From Rhinopithecus roxellana (lineage: Eukaryota; Chordata; Mammalia; Primates; Cercopithecidae), in the NCBI RefSeq assembly GCF_007565055.1, contig NC_044550.1:83948033-84012032 (forward strand): DNA of 64,000 nucleotides, read 5' to 3'. The number at the start of each line of letters is the position of its first letter. Within the stretch, counting starts at the first letter, position 1. Under the pieces are notes generated by a model. It had not been told where the DNA came from and searched no databases. It saw only the letters and a list, made by a program, of their open reading frames with translations. Below are positions 48,322-58,926 of the stretch, piece by piece. A program made the position numbers and the translations under genes.

Positions 48322-48336
48322 TAAATCAGGACTTTC

Positions 48337-48640
48337 TGGCCAGGTGCGATGGCTCACACCTGTAATCCTGGCACTTTGGGAGGCCGAGGCAGGTGCATCA
48401 CCTGATTTCAGGAGTTTGAGACCAGCCTGGCCAACATGGTGAAACCCCATCTCTACTAAAAACACAAAAATTATCCAGTGTGGTGGTGTGCATCTATAAT
48501 CCCAGCTACTTGGAAGGCTGAAGCAGGAAAATCACTTGAACCTGGGAGGCAGAGGTTACAGTGAGCTGAGATTGCCCCATTGCACTCCAACCTGGGCAAC
48601 AAGAGCAAAACTCCATCTCAAAAATAAAAGAAATAAAAAA
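48337..48640 (+). mobile_element. AluS-type, full length
   Basis: Complete Alu with a short aataaaagaaataaaaaa tail. A perfect 15-bp target-site duplication, taaatcaggactttc, lies at 48322-48336 and 48641-48655. Confidence 0.97.
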
Positions 48641-48687
48641 TAAATCAGGACTTTCATGTTGTATTTTTATTTAAAGATAATTCTCTA

Positions 48688-49353
48688 AAGCCAGGAATAC
48701 AGAACCCATTATTTCATTCTTGCTCGTATCCCCCCACCCCCAATTCTACATCTAAGATGAAGAAAAAGAAATCATTTCAGAACATTTCCAAAGAATTTCA
48801 GGATTCAGCTCCGTTCCGAGGTGGCCGAATAGGAATAGCTTTGCTCTACGGCTCCCAGCTTGATCAACGCAGAAGACGAGTGATTTCTGTATTTCTAACT
48901 GAGATACCTGGTTCATCTCACTGGGACTGGTTGGACAGTGGGTGCAGCCCATGGAGGGTGAGCCGAAGCAGGGTGGGGCGTCGCCTCGCCTGGGAAGTGC
49001 AAGGGGTCAGGGATTTCCCTTTAAGCCAGGAATACAGAACCCATTATTTCATTCTTGCTCATATCCCCACCAATTCTATATGTAAGATGAAGAAAAATAA
49101 ATCATTTCAGAACATTTCCAAAGAATTTCAGGATTCAGCTCCATTCCAAGGTGGCCGAATAGGAACAGCTTTGGTCTGCAGCTCCCAGCGTGATCAACAC
49201 AGAAGTTGGGTGATTTCTGCATTTCCAACTGAGATACCTGGTTCATCTCACTGGGACTGGTTGGACAGTGAGTGCAGCCCATGGAGGGTGAGCCGAAGCA
49301 GGGCAGGGCGTCGCTTCACCCAGGAAGTGCAAAGTGTTGGGGCATTTCCCTTT
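48688..49353 (+). repeat. Tandem duplication spanning L1 5' flank and L1 5' end
   Basis: Two head-to-tail units: 48688-49022 and 49023 to about 49353. Each starts aagccaggaatacagaaccc, runs through about 120 bp of ordinary flanking DNA including the target-site copy aagaatttcaggattcag (48791-48808 and 49121-49138), and enters the first roughly 210 bp of an L1 5'UTR (gtggccgaatagg..). The period is 335 bases in the flank and 330 after a 5-base C-run difference. By eye the units differ at about 8% of sites, so the duplication is old. Only unit 2 continues into the complete L1. Confidence 0.93.
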
Positions 49354-50175
49354 TCTAGCCAAAGGAAGCTGTGACAGACTGTACTTGGAAAAATGGGACA
49401 CTTCTGCCCAAATACTGCGCTTTCCCCAAGGTCTTAGCAACTGGCAGACAAGAAGATTCTCTCCCATGCCTGGCTCAGCGGGTCCCACACCCATGGAGCC
49501 TTCCTCACTGCTAGCCCAGCAGTCTGAGATCGAACTGCAAGGTGGCAGCCTGGCTGGGGGAGGGGCGTCTGCCATTGCTGAGGCTTGAGTAGGTAAACAA
49601 AGTAGACCGGAAGCTCGAACTGGGCAGAGCCCACCACAGATCAGCAAGGCTGACTGCCCCTATAGACTCCACCTCTGTTGGCAGGGCATAGCTGAACAAA
49701 AGGCAGCAGACAACTTCTGAAGACTTAAACCTCCCTGTCTGACAGCTCTGAAAAGAGCAGTGGTTCCCCCAGCATGGCGTTTGAGCTCTTAGAATGGACA
49801 GACTGCTTTCTCAAGGGGGTCCCTGACCCCTGTGTAGCCTAACTGGGAGACATCTCCCAGTAGGGGCCAACAGACACCTCATATAGGTGAATGCCCCTCT
49901 GGGATGAAGCTTCCAGAGGAAGGATCAGGCAGCAATATTTGCTGTTCTGCAATATTTGCTCTTCTTCAGCCTCAGTTGGTGATACCCAGGCAAACAGGGT
50001 CTGGAGCAGACCTCTAGCAAATTCCAACAGACGTGCTATTGAGGGACCTGACTGTTAGAAGAAAAACTAACAAACAGAAAGGAATAGCATTAACATCAGC
50101 AAAAAGGACATCTACACCAAAACCCCATCTGTAGGTCACCAACATCAAAGACTAAAGGTAGATAAAACCACAAAG
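49139..50175 (+). promoter_or_regulatory. L1 5'UTR (internal promoter region)
   Basis: About 1.04 kb upstream of ORF1, homologous to 2255-1234 on the other strand. The YY1 core at the head reads aaggtggcc rather than AAGATGGCC, one substitution that probably weakens correct initiation. The first 210 bases also exist as an extra upstream copy (48809-49022) with the variant gaggtggcc. Promoter function is inferred from the family. Confidence 0.75.
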
Positions 50176-51202
50176 ATGGGAGCAAATTAGAAAAGAAAAG
50201 TTGAAAATTCTAAAAACCAGAGCACCTCTTCTCCTCCAAAGGATTGCAGCTCCTTGCCAGCAATGGAACAAAGCTAGATGGAGAATGATTTTGATGAGTT
50301 GACAGAGTAGGCTTCAGAAGGTCGGTAATAGCAAACTTCTCCGAGCTAAAGGAGCATGTTCTAACCCATCACAAGGAAACTAAAAACCTTGAAAAAAAGG
50401 TTAGATGAATGACTAACTAGAATAAACAGTGTAGAGAAGAACTTAAATGACCTGATGGAGCTGAAAACGATGGCACGAGAACTTCATGACGCATGCACAA
50501 GCTTCAATAGCTGATTCAATCAAGTGGAAGAAAGGGTATCAGTGATTGAAGATCAAATTAATGAAATAAAGTGAGAAGACAACTTTAGAGAAAAAAGAGT
50601 AAAAAAAAACAAACAAAGCCTCCAAGAAATATGGGACTATGTGAAAAGACCAAATCTATGTTTGACTGGTATACCTGAATGTGATGGGGAGAATGGAACC
50701 AAGTTGGAAAACACTCTTTAGCATATTATCCAGGAAAACTTCCTCAACCTAACAAGGTGGGCCAACATTCAAATTCAGAAAATACAGAAAACAGCACAAA
50801 GATACTCCTCAAGAAGACCAACCCCAAGACACATAATTGTCAGATTCAACAAGGTTGAAACAAAGGGAAAAATGTTAATGGCAGCCAGAGAGAAAGGTTG
50901 GTTTACCCACAAAGGGAAGCCCATCAGACTAACAGCGGATCTCTTGGCAGAAACCCTACAAGCCAGAAGAGAGTGGGGGGCCAATATTCAACATTCTTAA
51001 AGAAAAGAATTTTCAACCCAGAATTTCATATCCAGTCACACTAAGCTTCATAAGTGAAGGAAAAATAAAATCCTTTACAAACAAGCAAATGCTTAGAGAT
51101 TTTGTCACCACTAGGCCTGCCTTACAAGAGCTCCTGAAGGAAGCACTAAACATGGAAAGGAACAACTGGTACCAGCCACTGCAAAAACATAACAAATTGT
51201 AA
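50176..51202 (+). pseudogene. L1 ORF1, broken at codon 5
   Basis: The start ATG at 50176 is followed by gga gca aat TAG, so translation would stop after four residues. Downstream homology to ORF1p continues to the family stop TAA at 51200-51202. Further disruptions include a TGA (in aaagtgagaag) at the same CpG-decay site as in the left-edge L1. In the C-terminal part, the segment homologous to the RNA-binding region (cacataattgtcagattcaac) is still recognisable. Confidence 0.92.
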
Positions 51203-52083
51203 AGACCATCAACACTATGAAGAAACTGCATCAATTAATGGGCAAAATAACCAGCTAACATTATAATGGCAGAATTAAATTCACGCATAACAATATTAAC
51301 CTTTAATGTAAATTGGCTAAATGCCCCAATTAGAAGAAACGAACTGGCAAATTGGATAAAAAGTCCAGACCTATTGGTGTACTGTATTCAGGAGACCCAT
51401 CTCACATGCAGAGACATACAAAGGCTCAAAATAAAGGGATGAAGGAAGATCTACCAAGCAAATGGAAAGCAAAAAAAGCAGGGGTTGCAATCTAGTCTCT
51501 GATAAAACAGACTTTAAACCAACAAAGATCAAAAGAGACAAAGAAGGCCATTACGTAATGGTAAAGGGATCAATTCAACAAGAAGAGCTAACTATCCTAA
51601 ATATATATGCACCCAATACAGGAGCACCCATATTCATAAAGCAAGTCCTTGGAGACCTACGAAGAGACTTAGATTCCCACATAATAATAATGGGAGGCTT
51701 TAACACCCCACTATCAATATTAGACAGATCAACGAGACAGAAGGTTAACAAGGATATCCAGGAATTGAACTCATCTCTGCACCAAACAGACCTAATAGAC
51801 ATTTATAGAACTCTCCACCCCAAATCAACAGAATATACATTCTTCTCATCACCACATCACACTTATTCTAAAATTGACCACATAACTGGAAGTAAAGCAC
51901 TCCTCAGCAAATGTAAAAGAACAGAAATCACAACAAACTGTTTCTCAGACCACAGTGCAATCAAATTAGAACTCAGGATTAAGAAACTCACTCAAAACCG
52001 CACAACTACATGGAAACTGAACAACTTGCTCCTGAATAACTACTGGGTAAATAACGAAATGAAGGCAGAAATAAAGATGTTCT

Positions 52084-52371
52084 GGCTGGGCATGGGGCTC
52101 ATGTCTGTAATCCCAGCACTTTGGGAGACCGAGGCGGGTGGATCACAAGGTCAGGAGATCGAGACCATCCTGGCTAACATGGTGAAACCCCATCTCTACT
52201 AAATATACAAAAAATTAGCCAGGTGTGATGGTGGGTGCCTGTAGTTCCAGTTACTCGGGAGGCTGAGGCAGGGGAATGGTGTGAACCAAGGAGGCAGAGC
52301 TTACAGTGAGCGGAGATCATGCTATTGGACTCCAGACTGGCTGACAGAGCAAGACTCCATCAAAAAAGAAA
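52084..52371 (+). mobile_element. AluY inserted in L1 ORF2
   Basis: AluY-type dimer (gatcacaaggtcaggagatcgagaccatcctggctaaca) with a short tail. The near-perfect target duplication agaaataaagatgttct at 52067-52083 becomes agaaataaagatactct at 52372-52388. It postdates the L1 it sits in. Confidence 0.95.
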
Positions 52372-52952
52372 AGAAATAAAGATACTCTTTGAAACCAGTG
52401 AGAACAAAGACACAGTGTACCAGAATCTCTGGGACACATTTAAAGCAGTTTGTAGAGGGAAATTCATAGCACTAAATGCCCACAAGAGAAAGAAGGAAAG
52501 ATCTAAAATTGACACCCTAACATCACAATTAGAAGAACTAGAGAAGCAAGAGCAAACACATTCAAAAGTTAGCAGAAGGCAAGAAATAACTAAGATCAGA
52601 GCAGAACTGAAGGAGATAGAGATACAAAAAAACCCTTCAAAAAATCAATGAGTTCAGGAGCTGGTTTTTTGAAAAGATCAACAAAATTGATAGACCGCTA
52701 GCAAGACTAATAAAGAAGAACAAAGAGAAAAATCAAATAGATGCAATAAAAAATGATAAAGGGGATATCACCACCCATCCCACAGAAATACAAACTACCA
52801 TCAGAAAATACTATAAACACCTCTATGCAAATAAACAAGAAAACCTAGAAGAAATGGATAAATTCCTGTACACATAAACCCTCCCAAGACCAAACCAGGA
52901 AGAAGTTGAATCTCTGAATACACCAACAGGCTCTGAAATTGAGGTAATAATT

Positions 52953-53392
52953 TTTTTTAATATACTTTAAGTTCTAGGGTACCTGTGCACAATGTGCAGA
53001 TTTGTTACATATGTATACATGCACCATGTTGGTTTGCTGCATGCATTAATTTGTCATTTACATTAGGTATTTCTCCTAATGCTTTCCATCCCCCAGCCCC
53101 CTACCCCAAAACAGGCCCCAGTGTGTGATGTTCCCCACCCTGTGTCCAAGTGTTCTCATTGTTCAATTCCCACCTATGAGTGAGAATATGTGGTGTTCGG
53201 TTTTCTGTCCTTGCAATAGTTTGCTCAGAATGATGGTTTTCAGCTTCATCCATGCCCCTGAAAAGCAGATGAACTCATCCTTTTTTATGGCTGCATAGTG
53301 TTCTGTGGTGTATATGTGCCACATTTTCTTAATCCAGTCTATCACTGACGAATATTTTGGTTGGTTTCAAGTCTTTGCTATTGTGAATAGTG
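52953..53392 (-). mobile_element. L1PA 3' end, 5' truncated, inserted in L1 ORF2
   Basis: The plus strand begins with a short T run and atactttaagttctagggtacc, the complement of an L1 3' end. It extends about 440 bp to the ORF2 C-terminus (complement of the WHIYTTEHYAAIKKDEF segment). Flanking copies aattgaggtaataatt (52937-52952) and aattgaggcaataatt (53393-53408) differ at one site. It is an antisense, 5'-truncated insertion into the host L1. Confidence 0.95.
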
Positions 53393-56053
53393 AATTGAGG
53401 CAATAATTAATAGCCTACCAACTGAAACAAAGTCCACGACCAGATGGATTCACAGCTGAATTCTACCAGTGGTACAAACATGAGCTGGCACCATTCCTTC
53501 TGAAACTATTCCAATCAACAGTAAAAGAGGGATTCCTCCCTACTCATTTTATGAGACCAGCATCACCCTGATACCAAAGTCTGGCAGAAAAACAACACAA
53601 AAGGAAAATTTTAGACCAATATCCCTGATGAACATCAATGCTTAAAATCCTCAAACTGGCAAACCAAATCCAGCAGCACATCAAAAAGCTTATCCACCAC
53701 AATCAAGTCGGCTTCTTCCCTGGGATACAAGGCTGGTTCAGCATACGCATATCAATAAATGTAATCCATCTCATAAACAGAGCCAATGACAAAAACCATA
53801 TGATTATCTCAATAGATGCAGAAAAGGCCTTCAACAAAAATCAACAGCCCTTCATGCTAAAAACTCTCAATAAACTAGGTATTGATGGAACGTACCTCAA
53901 AATAATAAGAGCTATTTATGACAAACTCACAGCCAATATCATACTGAATGGGCAAACTGGAAGCTTTCCCTTTGAAAACTGGCACAAGACAAGGATGCTT
54001 TCTCTCATCCCTCCTATTCAACATGGTGTTGGAAATTCTGGATAGGGCAATCAGGCAAGAGAAAGAAATAAAGGGTATTCAACTAGGAAAAGAGGAAGTC
54101 AAATTGTCTCTGTTTGCAGATGACATGATTGTATATTTAGAAAACCCCATCGTCTCAGCCCAAAATCTTAAGCTGATAAGCAACTTCAGCAAAGTCTCAG
54201 GATACAAAATCAACGTGCAAAAATCACAAACATTCCCATACACCAATAATAGAGAGCCAAATCATGAGTGAACTCCCATTCACAATTGCTTCAAAGAGAA
54301 TAAAATATCTAGGAATACAACTTACAAGGGATGGGAAGGACCTCTTTAAGGAGAACTACAAACCACTGCTCAGTGAATAAAAGAGGACACAAACAAATGG
54401 AAGAACATTCCATGCTCATGGATAGGAAGAATCAATATCATGAAAATGGCCATACTGCCCAAGGTAATTTATAGATTCAATGCCACCCCCATCAAGCTAT
54501 CAATGACTTTCTTCATAGAACTGGAAAAAACTACTTCAAAGCTCATATGGAACCAAAAAAGACCCCTCATTGCCAAGATAATCCTAAGCAAAAGAACAAA
54601 GTTGCAGGCATCATGCTACCTGACTTCAAACTATACTACAAGGCTACAGTAATGAAAACAGCATGGTACTGTTACCAGAACAGAGATGTAGACCAATGGA
54701 ACAGAACAGAGGCCTCAGAAATAATGCCACACATCTACAACCATCTGATCTTTGACTCTGACAAAAACAAGAAATGGGGAAAGGATTCCCGATTTAATCA
54801 ATGGTGCTGGGAAAACTGGCTAGCCATATATGTACAAAGCTGAAACTGGATCCCTTCCTTACACCTTATACAAAAATTAATTCAAGATGGATTAAAGACT
54901 TAAGTGTTAGGCCTAAAACCATAAAAACCCTAGAAAAAAAACCTAGCCAATACCATTCAGGACATAGGCATGGGCAAAGACTTCATGACTAAAACACCAA
55001 AAGCAATGGCAACAAAACTCAAAATAGACAAATGGGATCTTATTAGAGCTTCCGCACTGCCAAAGAAACTACCATCAGAGTGAACAGGCAACCTAGAGAA
55101 TGGGAGAAAACTTTTGCAATCTTCCCAACTGACAAAGCGCTAATATCCAGAACCTACAAAGAACTCAAACAAATTTACAAGAAAAAAAAAAACAACCCCA
55201 TCAAAAAGTGGGCAAAGGATATGAACAGACAACTTCTCAAAAGAAGACATTTATGCAGCCAACAGACACAAGAAAAAATGCTCATTGTCACTGGTCATCA
55301 GAGAAATGCAAATCAAAACCACAATGTGATACCATCTCATGCCAGTTAGAATGGTGATCATTAAAAAGTCAGGAAACAACAGATGCTGAAGAGGATATGG
55401 AGAAATAGGAATGCTTTTACACTGTCGGTGGGAGTGTAAATTAGTTCACCATTGTGGAAGACAGTGTGGCAATTCCTCAAGGATCTAGAACTAGAAACAC
55501 CATTTGACCCAGCCATCCCATTACTGGGTATATACCAAAAGGATTATAAATCATGCTACTATAAAGACACATGCACACACATGTTTACTGCAGCACTATT
55601 CACGGTAGTAAAGACTTGGAACCAACCCAAATGCCCATCCATGATAGACTGGATAAAGAAAATGTGGCACATATACACCATGGAATACTGTGCAGCCACG
55701 AAAAAGGATGAGTTCATGTCCTTTGTAGGGACATGGATGAAACTTGAAACCATCATTCTGAGCAAACTATCACAAGGACAGAAAACCAAACACCACATAT
55801 TCTCACTCATAGGTGGGTATTGAACAATTAGAACACTTGGACACAGGGCGGACATCACACATCAGGGCCTGTCATGGGGTGGGGTCTGAGGGAGGGATAG
55901 CATTAGGAGAAATATCTAATGTAAATAATGAGTTGATGGGTGCAGCAAACCAACATGGCACATGCATACCTACATAACAAACCTGCACGTTGTGCACATG
56001 TACCCTGGAACTTAAAGTATAATAATAATAATAAAAAGAATTTCAGGATTCAG

Positions 56054-57474
56054 ATTATGTTCCAAGTACCTAAAACATGCTATTAGGTGCCATCGTTTAA
56101 CATATGTCTATTCTGATATTTACAGCAGTATCTTATCTAATCCTAACCACAAAACAATAAGTAGGTTATCATTATCCTCAGATGAAAACAATATCTGGGA
56201 CTCAGAGAGAGTAACTTATAATAAGATCCCAAAGGAAACAAGATGAAGACTTCAGATATAAGCCCATATCTTTAGCTCCCAAGGCCGTGATCCTTCTGCT
56301 ACACCAGGCTGTATCTTTATAAAAACGTTATCTCTATTTTTGGCTACATCCCTTTCAAAACCACTTAATGTTGTACCAAACCTTTGGTTAACCAAGTAGT
56401 AGGTGATAAAAATATTAAATGCAGACAACTGTCATTTTAGATCATTTTAAGATGACTTTGTCAACAAAGATTATTTCCCAGGTAATTCCATTTGCCAACG
56501 GAATTAGTTACAGTCTCTTATCCCCCAAAGATTACAAATTTACCCCAGACTCCTCAGGGTGAAATCTGGTCTGGGATTTAGTGTCTCTAGATCTTCTGCT
56601 GTCTAAACAGAACAGCTCTTATCTCTTTCCACAGTGGATGTGTTCCTGTTCTCTCATTTTTGGCTTGAAAATAGCCATCTATCTGGAGAAATGTACTCCT
56701 TATTTAGGCTAAAGCGTGATGAAAAGCCTTGGGGTTATTTGTTTATCTTCCAAATAGGTACAGGGAGAGCCCAGCAAGGCTATAAAATCTTAAGCTTCGT
56801 GATTCTCCCTTGCCAAAAGGATTAGGCTCAGAGCTGGAGGACTTTCTCGGGAGAAGATAAGATAGTGTGTCTACATTACCATTCGCTCCTGCCAAGTTCC
56901 TGCTCTGCAATAAGCCAGCTTTCTTGTTAACAGCCGTCTCACTTCTTCTCCCCTGGAATCGCACCTTGATTGTGGATTTTTCCTTCTTTAACCTACAGTC
57001 AAAACATTATGAGTTGTTTTTCACTCTCTCACTCTAGATCCTTGGGTTTCTTCTTAGATCTGGCTATGGTGGTAATTTTTCCATGGATTCTGTATAGTCT
57101 GGCAAACAATCTTATTATTTTATATTTTAAAAAGGAGTTGGGTTCTAAAAGACAATGTTCTTTTAATCTTTCCATTCTTCATTTTAAGGAAAATGCAGTA
57201 CTTTTCTCGTCATGCTCAGCAAATCTCTGATATTTGGAGGATGATAGGTATCTTCTTCTCCTGCTCCTTTCAAACACATTTTCATAATAACATCAAAATG
57301 CACCTGAAACACTGATACAAAACTCAAGCTTCCTCTCTTGATGATTATTTCAAAACAGAGACGAAATAAATGCACAAGAGATGCAATCTAACTGAAACTC
57401 AATTTTATTTATTAAAAATAATATTACAAATTTTATCTTAAAACTAGATTATTTATAGAAAAAAAGCCTACAAG
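56054..57474. other. Unique sequence, no gene seen
   Basis: Nothing recognised between the full-length L1 and the twin-primed L1; frames at most 86 codons. Confidence 0.5.
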
Positions 57475-57490
57475 TAATATATGGTTTTTA

Positions 57491-58910
57491 TTTTTTTATT
57501 TTTATTATTTTTATTTTTTTCATATTTTCCTTTGGATTTTTTTTTTTTAATTATACTTTAAGTTCTAGGGTACATGTGCATAACCAATGGAACAGAACAG
57601 AGTCCTCAGAATTAATACCACACATCTATAGCCATCTGATCTTTGATAAACCTGAGAAAAACAAGAAATGGGGAAAGGATTCCCTATTTAATAAATGGTG
57701 CTGGAAAAATTGGCTAGCCATAAGTAGAAAGCTGAAACAGGATCCTTTCCTTACTCCTTATACGAAAATTAATTCAAGATGGATTAGAGACTTAAATGTT
57801 AGACCTAATACCATAAAAACCCTAGAAGAAAACCTAGGTAATACCATTCAGGACATAGGCATGGGCAAGGACTTCATGTCTAAAACACCAAAAGCAACGG
57901 CAACAAAAGCAAAAATTGACAAATGGGATCTAATTAAACTAAAGAGCTTCTGCACAGCAAAAGAAACTACCATCAGAGTGAACAGGCAACCTACAGAATG
58001 GGAGAAAATTTTTGCAATCTACTCATCTGACAAAGGGCTAATATCCAGAACCTACAAAGAACTCAAACAAATTTACAAGAAAAAAACAAACAACCCCATC
58101 AAAAAGTGGGCAAAAGATATGAACAGACATTTCTCAAAAGAAGACATTCATACAGCCAACAGACACATGAAAAAATGCTCATCATCACTGGCCATCAGAG
58201 AAATGCAAATCAAAACCACAATGAGATACCATCTCACACCAGTTAGAATGGCAATCATTCAGAAGTCAGGAAACAACAGGTGCTGGAGAGGATGTGGAGA
58301 AATAGGAACACTTTTACACTGTTGGTGGGATTGTAAACTAGTTCAACCATTATGGAAAACAGTATGGCAATTCCTCAAGGATCTAGAACTAGAAGTACCA
58401 TATGACCCAGCCATCCCATTACTGGGTATATACCCAAAGGATTACAAATCATGCTGCTATAAAGACATATGCACACGTATGTTTATTGCGGCACTATTCA
58501 CAATAGCAAAGACTTGGAATCAACCCAAATGTCCATCAGTGACAGACTGGATTAAGAAAATGTGACACATATACACCATGGAATACTATGCAGCCATAAA
58601 AAAGGATGAGTTTGAGTCCTTTGTAGGGACATGGATGCAGCTGGAAACCATCATTCTCAGCAAACTATCGCAAGAACAGAAAACCAAACACCACATGTTC
58701 TCACCCATAGGTGGAAACTGAACAATGAGATCACTTGGACTCGGGAAGGGGAACATCACATACCAGAGCCTATCACGGGGAAGGGGGAGGGAGGAGGGAT
58801 TGCATTGGGAGTTATACCTGATGTAAATGACGAGTTGATGGGTGCTGACGAGTTGATGGGTGCAGCACACCAACATGGCACAAGTATACATATGTAACAA
58901 ACCTGTACGT
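57491..58910 (-). mobile_element. L1PA with 5' inversion (twin priming)
   Basis: The insertion is bracketed by a perfect 16-bp target-site duplication, taatatatggttttta, at 57475-57490 and 58911-58926. At its left are a T-rich tail and 57549-57580, the complement of the last 32 bases of L1 (up to tgcacatgtaccctag). From 57583 the same L1 continues in the opposite orientation (plus strand), from mid ORF2 to gtaacaaacctgtacgt, which abuts the 3' segment within about 2 bases in the consensus. That is the classic twin-primed structure of a minus-strand L1: a 32-bp 3' piece and a 1.33-kb inverted piece. Confidence 0.93.
57583..58565 (+). pseudogene. L1 ORF2 C-terminal part, open for about 326 codons
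   Basis: This is the inverted segment of the twin-primed L1. It starts at NQWNRTESSELIPHIYSHLI and stays open through KWDLIKLKSFC, the Cys-rich motif CWRGCGEIGTLLHCWWDC, and PYDPAIPLLGIYPKDYKSC. It ends at a TGA that replaces the Trp of the WIKKMWHIY motif (58563-58565), 50-60 residues short of the normal end. There is no start codon of its own kind or promoter, and it lacks the endonuclease and most of the reverse transcriptase, so it is a fossil fragment. The low damage indicates a fairly young insertion. Confidence 0.92.
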
Positions 58911-58926
58911 TAATATATGGTTTTTA

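Larger units (their letters stand above)
51266..55823 (+). pseudogene. L1 ORF2 (endonuclease/reverse transcriptase), broken
   Basis: ORF2p (about 1275 residues) nicks target DNA and reverse-transcribes L1 RNA. The frame here starts at 51266 and meets TGA at 51440 (a Trp codon in the family). A second frame (51462 on) continues the endonuclease with SKIDHI and the SDH motif intact, but the catalytic GDFN reads GGFN. In the reverse transcriptase, DAEKAFD reads DAEKAFN; FADD is intact (53948-54271). The Cys-rich C-terminus and final residues (HHIFSLIGGY, stop at 55823) lie in further frames. An AluY (52084) and an L1 fragment (52953) are inserted. Confidence 0.94.
49139..56035 (+). mobile_element. 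L1PA, full length, with secondary insertions
   Basis: Complete L1 from the 5' end (ccattccaaggtggccgaatagg) to a short A-rich tail (aataataataataaaa). It is flanked by the perfect 18-bp target-site duplication aagaatttcaggattcag (49121-49138 and 56036-56053), with a third copy at 48791-48808 from the upstream tandem duplication. Removing the AluY and truncated-L1 insertions leaves about 6.1 kb, the normal L1 length. Both ORFs are broken. The 3'UTR G-rich tract is present (gggtggggtctgagggaggg near 55877-55896). Confidence 0.97.

Noticed and set aside
57549..57582. Separate minus-strand L1 insertion next to a plus-strand L1
   Set aside because: A single 16-bp target duplication encloses both parts and their L1 coordinates abut, so one twin-primed event explains both.
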